The notes under the pieces are model-generated. The model was not told the DNA's origin. It did no database searches and saw only the letters and a program-made list of their open reading frames with translations. Made by a program: the position numbers and the translations under genes. This document shows positions 56,989 to 64,000 of a stretch of DNA of 64,000 nucleotides, one piece after another (the stretch's first letter is position 1; each line of letters begins with the position of its first letter). This DNA is from JAGRCP01 sp942490705 (lineage in GTDB: Bacteria; Chloroflexota; Anaerolineae; Caldilineales; Caldilineaceae). The DNA lies in the NCBI GenBank assembly GCA_942490705.1, contig CALNXY010000005.1:310001-374000 (forward strand), read 5' to 3'.

Positions 56989-57615
56989 TCAATCGTGACG
57001 TCGTCTGCGTCGGAACGCCTCAAATTCCTCCGCATTCAGCCTGCCGGTGGGCTCGCCTGGTGCGTCAACACCGACACCCTCATCGGCAAGCGGCGCAGCG
57101 TCGGCAACAATCAGTAGCTCGTCCTCCGCTACGGGAGCGGCTCCATGGTCACCTAGATGGGCAAGCAGTGCGGGCAGTAGATCGATAACGCCGTTGAGGA
57201 AAAGTACCGGCGTTGCAGTGCCTGCCGGCAGGTTCAAGATTACGGTCCTGCCGCGGATGCCGGCTACGCTTCGATCCAAAAGCGCAAGGCGCGTCTCCTG
57301 TGCGGCATAGTTGCGCATGCTTTCGGAGAAAGCCGGCAGTGGGCGCTCCAGCACGTCACCGGTGGCCTCTGGCGTAATCTCGGCGGAACTCGGTCCTGGC
57401 GCCGGGAGGGTTCCGCCGAGCGTTACGACAAGGTCCATCTCCTCCTCATCACACCAGCGCATGAGCGTATCGGCCACCCAGTGACGTTGGCTGCCAACAG
57501 CCTGCGTTTGGAGCACCTGCACGCCGGGCAGACCCTTGCGCAACACGTCGGTGATGATGGTGATAGCTTCCTCATCCAGCAGGCCAACCGTGAGCAATCC
57601 GGTGCGAATCAGCAT
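56989..57615 (-). CDS. MoaB/Mog-like molybdopterin-binding-fold protein
   Basis: A 208-residue protein starting best at the ATG at 57615 (MLIRTGLLTVG). The core motif VVTLGGTLPAPGPSSAEITPEAT matches the MoCF_biosynth GGTG...TPEA motif, with LPGVQVLQTQAV and ILNLPAGTATPVLFLNGVI as the other strands. The fourth residue of GGTG is Leu, and the usual Asp in RD-x-TPEA is replaced, so molybdopterin adenylation is doubtful. The C-terminal 30 residues are an acidic-to-basic tail. It follows rpsI in the same direction. Confidence 0.72.
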   Translation of the reverse strand: MLIRTGLLTVGLLDEEAITIITDVLRKGLPGVQVLQTQAVGSQRHWVADTLMRWCDEEEMDLVVTLGGTLPAPGPSSAEITPEATGDVLERPLPAFSESMRNYAAQETRLALLDRSVAGIRGRTVILNLPAGTATPVLFLNGVIDLLPALLAHLGDHGAAPVAEDELLIVADAAPLADEGVGVDAPGEPTGRLNAEEFEAFRRRRRHD

Positions 57616-57749
57616 AGCAAAGATCCCTTGCAACAATCGCAGCAGCACGCAGAAAAGACAAAAGCCCATGAGGCTTTGCTCCCAAGGGCTCTTGAATCAG
57701 TTAATTCCATCTCTACTCAGCCGTACCAGACAGGCACGTACGCGATCGT

Positions 57750-58139
57750 CTAGCGCTTCGTGTACTGCTTGGCGCGACGGGCGCGGACCAGACCAGGCTT
57801 CTTGCGCTCCTTGGCGCGCGAATCGCGGGTCAGATAGCCGGCCGACTTGAGCACCGGGCGCAGATTTTCATCTGCCTTGATCAGCGCACGGGAGATGCCG
57901 TGGCGCACGGCCGAAGCCTGCCCCGACTCACCACCGCCTCTGACATGGACGCTGATGTTGTACGTACCGACCGTACCGGTCAGCGCCATGGGCTGCATCA
58001 AGATCATGCGGTCAAGTGCGCGTCCAAAATAATCGTCCATCGGCTTCTCGTTGACGACGATCTCACCCTGTCCAGGGTAGAGGCGGACACGCGCGGTAGC
58101 CGTTTTGCGGCGGCCGATTGCTTCAATATACTCAGCCAT
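57750..58139 (-). CDS. rpsI: Ribosomal protein S9
   Basis: A 129-residue small-subunit protein. MAEYIEAIGRRKTATARV is the expected start; an ATG immediately before (58142) is an alternative, both behind GAGAGG. The C-terminus ends with basic RARRAKQYTKR, which reaches the P-site tRNA. It follows rplM by 13 bases. Confidence 0.97.
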   Translation of the reverse strand: MAEYIEAIGRRKTATARVRLYPGQGEIVVNEKPMDDYFGRALDRMILMQPMALTGTVGTYNISVHVRGGGESGQASAVRHGISRALIKADENLRPVLKSAGYLTRDSRAKERKKPGLVRARRAKQYTKR

Positions 58140-58152
58140 CATTGCACCTCTC

Positions 58153-58587
58153 CTACAGTTCCAACTGCTGCGGCATCTGTGCCGCGTGCGGATGTTCCGG
58201 ACCGGCATAGATACGCAGTTTTTTCATCTGCGCACGGCCGAGGCGAGTCTTGGGCATCATCCCCTTCACAGCCTCAAAGATCACTCGATCCGGGAAGCGA
58301 TCCAGTTGTTCGCGCATCGTGCGGCTCTTAAGACCGCCAGGATAACGGGAGTGCCGGTAATAGTTGACCGAATCCAGCTTGTTGCCGGTCACGGCGACAC
58401 GCTCGCAGTTGATGACAACCACAAAGTCACCGCCATCCACATGCGGAGCAAAAGTGGGCTTGTGCTTTCCACGCAGAATCTGCGCAATTTCTGAAGCCAG
58501 CCGTCCGAGGGTCTGATCGGTGGCGTCAATGACCCACCATTCACGGCCAGCTTTGGCCTCCTCGGCGCTTGGACTATATGTCTTCAC
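58153..58587 (-). CDS. rplM: Ribosomal protein L13
   Basis: A 144-residue large-subunit protein beginning with a GTG codon at 58587 (MKTYSPSAEEAKAGREW) after GGGAGAA. The motifs WWVIDATDQTLGRLAS, GGDFVVVINCERVAVTGNK and AVKGMMPKTRLGR are diagnostic. Paired with rpsI as in most bacteria. Confidence 0.97.
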   Translation of the reverse strand: MKTYSPSAEEAKAGREWWVIDATDQTLGRLASEIAQILRGKHKPTFAPHVDGGDFVVVINCERVAVTGNKLDSVNYYRHSRYPGGLKSRTMREQLDRFPDRVIFEAVKGMMPKTRLGRAQMKKLRIYAGPEHPHAAQMPQQLEL

Positions 58588-58725
58588 GCTACGTTCTCCC
58601 TCTCAAATCCACCAAATAATGTGCTGTTCGGTACCTTGTAAAACGCTGAGCCCATCTTGCTGGCTCCGATCCAACTGCTAAAGTTTTTGTTTCTTGTCAA
58701 TAGAGCTTACGTAAAGCCCCGTCAC

Positions 58726-59568
58726 TCATTCACAGTCCGACCACGGACAAATTTCGACCGGATAGTCGACTCGTTCCAGCGTCAAGCCTGCCGGCGGAGC
58801 CGGCGGTGCTGAACGGCGGCGATCACGAGCCATCAGCGCAGCCTGGACATCTTCACTTCTCCGCCGTCCGCGCCCAACTTCAAGCAACGTACCTACCAGG
58901 TTACGGACCATACGGCGCAGAAAGGCACTTGCGCAAATCGTAAAGACAAAACGCCGTCCCGGCAGGTCTGCCAAAGGCCGCAAATTGCTCTCAACTGCCT
59001 GCCATCCGGCTTCGTAAACCTGACGAACCGTGTTTTCGCCCTGTGGCGGCTGGCCAAAGGTCGCAAAATCATGCTCGCCCAAGAGTAGGCTGGCTGCGCT
59101 GTCCATCGCCATCAGGTCGAGGAAACGCGGCTCGAAGAGCGCAAAGCGTTCTGTCAGCGGTGAGTGACGCGGCAACGGGAGTGGGAGCGTCACGCTCGCT
59201 TCTTGAGTCGAGTAGCAATCAACCGTGTAGCGATAGGTCCGCGCTGTGGCGCTGAAGCGGGGATGAAACCCGCCCGGCGCTTCAACCACGTTGCGTACCT
59301 GAATTGCGTCGGGCAAATGTGCATTCCACGCCTGTTGGAGCACTGCCGGCCCATGCGACCAGGGAACTTCAGCCGCAATTACCTGACCTACGGCGTGCAC
59401 CCCAGTATCGGTGCGTCCGGAACCGATTACTCGACCATCGAATGAAGAGAAAGCTCGTAACGCTTGCTCCAGCTCACCTTGGATGGTCGGTACGCCGTTC
59501 TGATATTGATAGCCGCAATAATCCGTACCATCGAAGGCAACGCGTGCGGCAACATACAGAGACGACAC
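58726..59568 (-). CDS. truA: tRNA pseudouridine synthase A
   Basis: A 280-residue enzyme isomerising uridines 38-40 of tRNA anticodon arms. Catalytic Asp54 in GSGRTDTGVHA, with FHPRFSATARTYRY and FLRRMVRNLVGTLLEVG at the usual places. It lies 42 bases after rplQ and about 138 bases before rplM in the ribosomal cluster. Confidence 0.96.
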   Translation of the reverse strand: MSSLYVAARVAFDGTDYCGYQYQNGVPTIQGELEQALRAFSSFDGRVIGSGRTDTGVHAVGQVIAAEVPWSHGPAVLQQAWNAHLPDAIQVRNVVEAPGGFHPRFSATARTYRYTVDCYSTQEASVTLPLPLPRHSPLTERFALFEPRFLDLMAMDSAASLLLGEHDFATFGQPPQGENTVRQVYEAGWQAVESNLRPLADLPGRRFVFTICASAFLRRMVRNLVGTLLEVGRGRRRSEDVQAALMARDRRRSAPPAPPAGLTLERVDYPVEICPWSDCE

Positions 59569-59610
59569 GGGCCAGTCACATTCCGGTCACGAAATCAGAT
59601 CGCCGGTTGA

Positions 59611-59982
59611 CTAGTCGACCAGTTCCAGAATGACCATATCGGCGCCATCACCTTGGCGCTGGCCAAGCTTGATGATGCGGGTATAGCCGCCAGGCCGCTC
59701 GCTGTAGCGCGGTGCGATGTCGTCAAACAGCTTGGTAGCAATTGGCTTATCGTTTAAATAGGCCACCACCTGACGCTGAGCATGAACGCGATTGCCACCG
59801 TCGGCCAACCCGCGCTTAGCCTTCGTAATCAACTTTTCAGCATCGCTACGGACAGCCCGCGCTTTGGCTTCGGTCGTAACGATACGCTCGTGAGAATACA
59901 GGTCTTTAATCAGATTGCGAAAAAGCGACTTTCGATGGGCGCTATCTCGCCCCAACCGACGCCCTTTAATATTGTGGCGCAT
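59611..59982 (-). CDS. rplQ: Ribosomal protein L17
   Basis: A 123-residue large-subunit protein with the standard start MRHNIKGRRLGRDSAHRKSL and LIKDLYSHERIVTTEAKA. It follows rpoA, as in the canonical alpha operon. Confidence 0.97.
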   Translation of the reverse strand: MRHNIKGRRLGRDSAHRKSLFRNLIKDLYSHERIVTTEAKARAVRSDAEKLITKAKRGLADGGNRVHAQRQVVAYLNDKPIATKLFDDIAPRYSERPGGYTRIIKLGQRQGDGADMVILELVD

Positions 59983-60068
59983 GATTCAAACTCCTACGAC
60001 GGGCGATTATCAATCCAAAAGATTCACATGTCGAACGCAAGATGAATGCACTCAACAATTGGACAACC

Positions 60069-61118
60069 TTAAGCTGTTTCTTCCGCAGCTTCATCTGCAT
60101 CAGCCAAGGCCTCATCACTCTCCTCACCGTCCGCAGCGTCGGCGCCGTTACCGCCAGTGTCACTCCAAAAGGCGCTCAGGTCCACACCGGGTACGTTGAG
60201 ATAGTTCTTTTCGGCGAGCTTGTCAACCAATTCATCCAGCGACTTCTTACCGAAGTTGCGGATGGCCAGCATCTCTTCCTCGCCCTTTTCCATGCGGCGC
60301 AGAATCTCACCGACCTTGGTGATCCCGGCCCGCTTCAGGCAGTTATAGGCTCGAACGGTTAGCTCAAGCTCTTCAATCGGCGCATCATAGACGCGCGCTG
60401 GGATGCCTTCTTCTTCCTCTTGCGGCACTTCGATTTCGATCTTCTCGACACCGGCCAAGAGCTGCAAATGCTGAACCAGAATCTTGGCCGATTCGCGCAT
60501 CGCTTCTTCCGGCGTAATCGTACCGTCCGTCCAGATTTCAAGATTCAGCTTATCGTAATCGGTCTGTTGACCGATACGAGTTCGTTCCACTCGATAAGAC
60601 GCCTTGCGAATGGGACTGTAGATGGCATCAACGGGAATCTCACCCAGCGGCAACCGGGTCCGCTCTTCGGCGGGGCTGTAGCCGCGCCCCCGTTCGACAA
60701 CCAACTCAAAGTCCAAATCCACGTCATTTGAATCCGCAGTCAGCAGATACAAGTCCGAATTAATAATCTCTACATCAGGCGGCGCAATCAAGTCACCAGC
60801 CGTAATCGGACCCTCGTTGGATACTTCCACATGCATGCGTACCGGATCATCCGACAGGCTGGTCATGCGGATCTGCTTGACGTTCAGGATGAGTTGCGTC
60901 GTATCTTCCCGCACGTGGGGAATTGCCGAAAACTCATGATGAATGCCGCTCAAGCGAATCGATGTAACGGCTGCCCCCGGCAAAGAAGACAACAGTACAC
61001 GGCGCAACGCATTACCCAAGGTAATGCCATAGCCGCTTTCCAACGGGCTGATCACAAAATGGCCGTAATTTTGCGAACTCGCTTCTACTTCAATTTTAGG
61101 TAAGACCAAGTTTAGCAA
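60069..61118 (-). CDS. rpoA: RNA polymerase alpha subunit
   Basis: A 349-residue subunit that dimerises to nucleate RNA polymerase. The preferred start is the TTG at 61118, because AGGGAGG lies 8 bases before it and the product then opens LNLVLPKIEVEASSQ like other alpha subunits; a TTG at 61148 would add ten residues through that ribosome-binding site. N-terminal domain: GYGITLGNALRRVLLSSLPG. C-terminal domain: RAYNCLKRAGITKVGEIL with LDELVDKLAEK. After it comes an acidic tail of about 35 residues (GADAADGEESDEAL), longer than in E. coli. Confidence 0.96.
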   Translation of the reverse strand: MLNLVLPKIEVEASSQNYGHFVISPLESGYGITLGNALRRVLLSSLPGAAVTSIRLSGIHHEFSAIPHVREDTTQLILNVKQIRMTSLSDDPVRMHVEVSNEGPITAGDLIAPPDVEIINSDLYLLTADSNDVDLDFELVVERGRGYSPAEERTRLPLGEIPVDAIYSPIRKASYRVERTRIGQQTDYDKLNLEIWTDGTITPEEAMRESAKILVQHLQLLAGVEKIEIEVPQEEEEGIPARVYDAPIEELELTVRAYNCLKRAGITKVGEILRRMEKGEEEMLAIRNFGKKSLDELVDKLAEKNYLNVPGVDLSAFWSDTGGNGADAADGEESDEALADADEAAEETA

Positions 61119-61268
61119 CGGCGCACCCTCCCTGCGTTTTACGTGCAATTGACGACCTCAGCCGCCTCGTTGAGCTTCAGCCGAGACGCCCCGGAGGGAC
61201 AATTACACAGCCGTGTTGTGGCAAAATCCGACTGATCATGGCTATCATCACCAGCATACAGCGCTTGC

Positions 61269-61907
61269 TTAGCGGCTGTAGTACTCGACGATCAGCTGCT
61301 CGTTCAGCGGAATTTCGATATCTTCACGGCTCGGCTCACCGACCACCGAACCACTCATATCAGCTAGATTGAGGCTCAACCAGGCAGGCGTGGTCACATT
61401 GCCCTGCATGATTTGAGCACGGTCCTTGAAGTAGGTCAGGGCGCGCGCATTGGCGCGGACGCTGATTACGTCGCCAGGGCTTACCTGGAAGGAGGGAATA
61501 TCGGTCTTGCGACCATTCACCTCGAAGTGACCGTGTCGAACAATCTGACGAGCCTGCGCCCGACTATCAGCAAAACCGAGCCGATAGACGGCATTGTCGA
61601 GGCGGCTTTCCAAGATTCCCAGCAAGACCACACCAGTCAATCCCTTGCGGCGACTTGCCTCGCGGAAGTAACGGCGGAACTGCTTTTCCATTACGCCATA
61701 AACTCGCCGCGCCTTCTGCTTCTCACGCAACTGCAGACCAAAGTCAGACTGCTTGCGGCGGAAGACGGCCTTGCGACCATGTGCACCAGGCGGAAAGCTG
61801 CGCTTATCAATTGCGCATTTGGGACCCAGACAGCGATCTCCCTTTAAGAAGAGCTTTTGGCCCTCACGCCGGCACAGCTTGCACACTGCATCCGTATAAC
61901 GTGCCAT
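61269..61907 (-). CDS. rpsD: Ribosomal protein S4 (zinc-binding C+ form)
   Basis: A 212-residue 16S-binding assembly protein. GGAGGAA precedes the ATG. Cys9, Cys12, Cys26 and Cys31 (VCKLC, RCLGPKC) form the N-terminal zinc site of the C+ form. The S4 RNA-binding motif is at SRLDNAVYRLGFADSRAQAR with VRHGHFEVNG. It lies between rpsK and rpoA. Confidence 0.97.
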   Translation of the reverse strand: MARYTDAVCKLCRREGQKLFLKGDRCLGPKCAIDKRSFPPGAHGRKAVFRRKQSDFGLQLREKQKARRVYGVMEKQFRRYFREASRRKGLTGVVLLGILESRLDNAVYRLGFADSRAQARQIVRHGHFEVNGRKTDIPSFQVSPGDVISVRANARALTYFKDRAQIMQGNVTTPAWLSLNLADMSGSVVGEPSREDIEIPLNEQLIVEYYSR

Positions 61908-62075
61908 TATTCCTCCAAATTTTAATTTCTAGCGTCTGCAAATCCTACAGCTTCATCCGTAGGAAAGCAGGTGGCGCCCAACTTCGCAGCCACCTGCTCA
62001 GGTTTCTTATCATTCGGTCGCTTATCGCCTACTTTGCCATGCGGAGCGATTGCCTCCCCCCACTTGGCAACAGAT

Positions 62076-62480
62076 CTAAACGCGGCGCTTCTTAGGCGGC
62101 CGGCAGCCATTGTGTGGCAGCGGCGTAATGTCCGTAATCGACGTAACGATGATGCCGGCTGCCTGGAGCGACCGGATCGAGCTCTCGCGTCCGGGACCGG
62201 GCCCTTTTACAAAAACATCGGCTTCGCGCATGTTAAAGTCGCTGCGCGCAGTGCCGGCTACACTCTGCGCCGCAAGCTGCGCCGCAAAAGGCGTCGACTT
62301 ACGACTGCCCTTAAAGCCTGCCGTTCCCGCACTAGCCCAACAAAGCGTATTGCCCTGGGGATCGGTTATCGTAATAATCGTGTTATTAAAGGACGCGTGA
62401 ATATGAACCTGCCCATGGGGGACGTTTTTCTTTTCACGACGTCGTGAGCGAGTATCCCGCCTCTGCTGTGGTCGGGCCAT
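62076..62480 (-). CDS. rpsK: Ribosomal protein S11
   Basis: A 134-residue platform protein. KNVPHGQVHIHASFNNTIIT, the Ala/Gly-rich SAGTAGFKGSRKSTPFAAQ, and the C-terminal DITPLPHNGCRPPKKRRV are standard. A 150-base gap without a gene separates it from rpsM. Confidence 0.97.
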   Translation of the reverse strand: MARPQQRRDTRSRRREKKNVPHGQVHIHASFNNTIITITDPQGNTLCWASAGTAGFKGSRKSTPFAAQLAAQSVAGTARSDFNMREADVFVKGPGPGRESSIRSLQAAGIIVTSITDITPLPHNGCRPPKKRRV

Positions 62481-62634
62481 GATGACTCCTTATGCCTATT
62501 CACTACTCCGCCGATTCAAACCGGCGATCTCATTGCGAACGATATTTTTCTTGCGCCCAAGCGGGATGCATGCAACCGCCACACCCGACAACTAGACCCG
62601 CAAAGTACTGCGAAAATTCCTAATCAATCAATTT

Positions 62635-63012
62635 CTACTTGCTCGCGCGCTTCCTGCCAGCCACCGTCTTGCGCGTACCACGCTGCGTGCGCGCATTGGT
62701 GCGTGTGCGCTGACCGCGTGAAGGCAGATTGCGTCGATGACGCATGCCGCGATAACTGCCAATCTCCATCAAGCGCTTGATGTTCATGTTGACATCACGC
62801 CGCAGATCGCCTTCTACCATCAAGTTGCGGTCAATATACTCACGCAGCCGCGTCAGTTGGTTTTCATCCAGGTCGCGCACCCGAATATTCGGATCGATCT
62901 GGGTCGCTTCCAAGACCTGCTTGCTTGTCGTCCTGCCAATGCCGTAAATATAGGTCAGGGCGATCTCAACCCGCTTATCGCGGGGAATGTCTACGCCGGC
63001 AATACGTGCCAT
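62635..63012 (-). CDS. rpsM: Ribosomal protein S13
   Basis: A 125-residue head protein. The ATG at 63012 is chosen because AAGGAG lies before it and MARIAGVDIPRDKRVEIALT is the normal start. The C-terminus RRNLPSRGQRTRTNARTQRG is the tRNA-contacting tail. It follows rpmJ by 33 bases. Confidence 0.97.
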   Translation of the reverse strand: MARIAGVDIPRDKRVEIALTYIYGIGRTTSKQVLEATQIDPNIRVRDLDENQLTRLREYIDRNLMVEGDLRRDVNMNIKRLMEIGSYRGMRHRRNLPSRGQRTRTNARTQRGTRKTVAGRKRASK

Positions 63013-63045
63013 AAAAGCCTTCTCCTTCAAACTACCGCGTCGAAA

Positions 63046-63159
63046 TTAACCCTGCCGTTGTTTATGCTTAGGATTGGAGCAGAGCACATAAACTACCCCG
63101 CGCCGACGCACAATTTTGCACTTCTCGCACATCTTTTTAACAGACGGTCGAACTTTCAT
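63046..63159 (-). CDS. rpmJ: Ribosomal protein L36
   Basis: A 37-residue zinc-ribbon protein, MKVRPSVKKMCEKCKIVRRR followed by GVVYVLCSNPKHKQRQG. Cys11, Cys14, Cys27 and His32 form the zinc site of the C+ form. It lies between map and rpsM, the normal place, but infA, which often precedes it, is not present in the 50-base gap to map. Confidence 0.96.
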   Translation of the reverse strand: MKVRPSVKKMCEKCKIVRRRGVVYVLCSNPKHKQRQG

Positions 63160-63209
63160 CGTCTTACCCCCAAATCCATTTAGCGCAACTTAACTAGTCT
63201 ATCACACCC

Positions 63210-63992
63210 TCAGGGGAGAGTCAAAATTTCTGGGCCATTATTGGTAACAGCAATTGTGTGTTCAAAGTGGGCGGCAAGACTGCCATCTTTGCTCACAACC
63301 GTCCAATCATCGCTCAGCACTTTGGTCTGCCAGGTGCCTGCTTGCACCATCGGTTCAATCGCAATGACCAGCCCCGGCTCCAGCAGCATGTTGCCGTCTG
63401 GATCCCCTGCGACGTAATTCAATACCTGGGGCGGTTCATGCATCTGCCGCCCGACGCCGTGGCCCGTGTAGCCCCGCACGACATGCATGCCGGCGTCCTC
63501 CACGTACTGCTGAATCGCCCGGCTGATATCGACCACACGGTTGCCCACAACGGCCTGCTCGATTCCCTGGAAGAGACTTGCTTCCGTGGCGACCATCAAG
63601 GCAGTTGCGGTCTTGCTGATCTCGCCCACACCGTACGTCCAGGCACTATCGCCGATGAAGCCTCGATAGTGGGCGCCGACATCAATGCTGATGATGTCGC
63701 CTTCGTGCAAGACAGACTCTCTGTTGGGAATCCCATGCACCAGTTCGTCGTTGACGCTGGCGCAAATCTGAGCCGGATAGCCGCGGTAGCCCAAAAAAGC
63801 GGAAGTTGCGTTATGTTTTTGCAACACTTCCAACGCAATTTGATCCAGGTCCCAGGTGCTTACGCCCGGCTGTACGGCCTCACGCATGGCAGCATGAACG
63901 CGTGCAACAATCCGCCCGGCCTCGCGCATGATCTGGATCTCACGCGGGCTCTTGAGGACCGGCTGCGAGCGATCCTGACTGCGTCGCCGCAT
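63210..63992 (-). CDS. map: Methionine aminopeptidase, type I
   Basis: A 260-residue metalloenzyme removing the initiator Met. Metal ligands are visible in SIDVGAHYRGFIGDSAW (two Asp), GYTGHGVGRQMHE (His), AIEPMVQAG (Glu) and FEHTIAVT (Glu). The start at 63992 is eight bases from the window edge, so its upstream signals are not visible; an earlier start beyond the edge cannot be excluded. Confidence 0.95.
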   Translation of the reverse strand: MRRRSQDRSQPVLKSPREIQIMREAGRIVARVHAAMREAVQPGVSTWDLDQIALEVLQKHNATSAFLGYRGYPAQICASVNDELVHGIPNRESVLHEGDIISIDVGAHYRGFIGDSAWTYGVGEISKTATALMVATEASLFQGIEQAVVGNRVVDISRAIQQYVEDAGMHVVRGYTGHGVGRQMHEPPQVLNYVAGDPDGNMLLEPGLVIAIEPMVQAGTWQTKVLSDDWTVVSKDGSLAAHFEHTIAVTNNGPEILTLP

Positions 63993-64000
63993 AGGTCGCT

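Overview
The window is a GC-rich bacterial chromosome segment that most resembles Chloroflexota (Caldilinea/Anaerolinea-like). The evidence is a ribosomal tail operon (map, rpmJ, rpsM, rpsK, rpsD, rpoA, rplQ, truA, rplM, rpsI), C+ type S4, lipoproteins with low-complexity Ala/Glu/Thr linkers, Thr-Pro-rich secreted enzymes, and a tubulin-like/vWA gene cluster. The taxonomic call is inference. I see no rRNA, tRNA, insertion sequence, prophage or CRISPR array.

Layout. 0.2-7.3 kb: inositol-phosphatase family protein, a metallo-beta-lactamase-fold protein, a TgpA-like membrane transglutaminase, a large anchored protein and a small alpha/beta protein. 7.5-10 kb: two neighbouring DsbA-fold lipoprotein genes; the second has an in-frame TGA exactly where the first catalytic Cys of CxxC belongs, followed by a SECIS-like hairpin, so it is a candidate selenoprotein. 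10-16.6 kb: Ppx/GppA, NnrE, DUF456, ThiN, a divergent Lgt-like protein, a frameshifted UDP-glucuronate decarboxylase and a D-2-hydroxyacid dehydrogenase. 16.6-20.1 kb: AT-richer accessory stretch with a toxin-antitoxin pair, gene remnants, a degenerate peptidase-like protein and repeats. 20.1-33.1 kb: LepA, RsmA (with a palindromic repeat inserted in frame), an Nfu-N protein on a probably leaderless mRNA, an asparaginase-family enzyme, dehydrogenase E2 and E3, a thioesterase, a second MBL protein, an epimerase, MltG and an SLC12-like transporter.

33.2-48.3 kb is the most unusual part: a secreted glycosidase; then, on the minus strand, a vWA membrane protein, a tubulin-superfamily GTPase and a membrane-anchored paralogue that has lost the GTP-binding loop; then, divergently, a membrane lytic transglycosylase with a probably cytoplasmic N-terminus and a stand-alone gyrase-type beta-pinwheel protein. 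I infer a tubulin-based envelope or membrane-remodelling machine. 48.9-57.6 kb: a ParB-fold protein, pyruvate kinase, an MFS exporter, GlyA, TrxA, transaldolase and a MogA-like protein. 57.7-64 kb: the ribosomal operon on the minus strand, ending with map at the right edge.

Repeats are of the small intergenic palindromic type, with several strong hairpin terminators between convergent or sequential genes.
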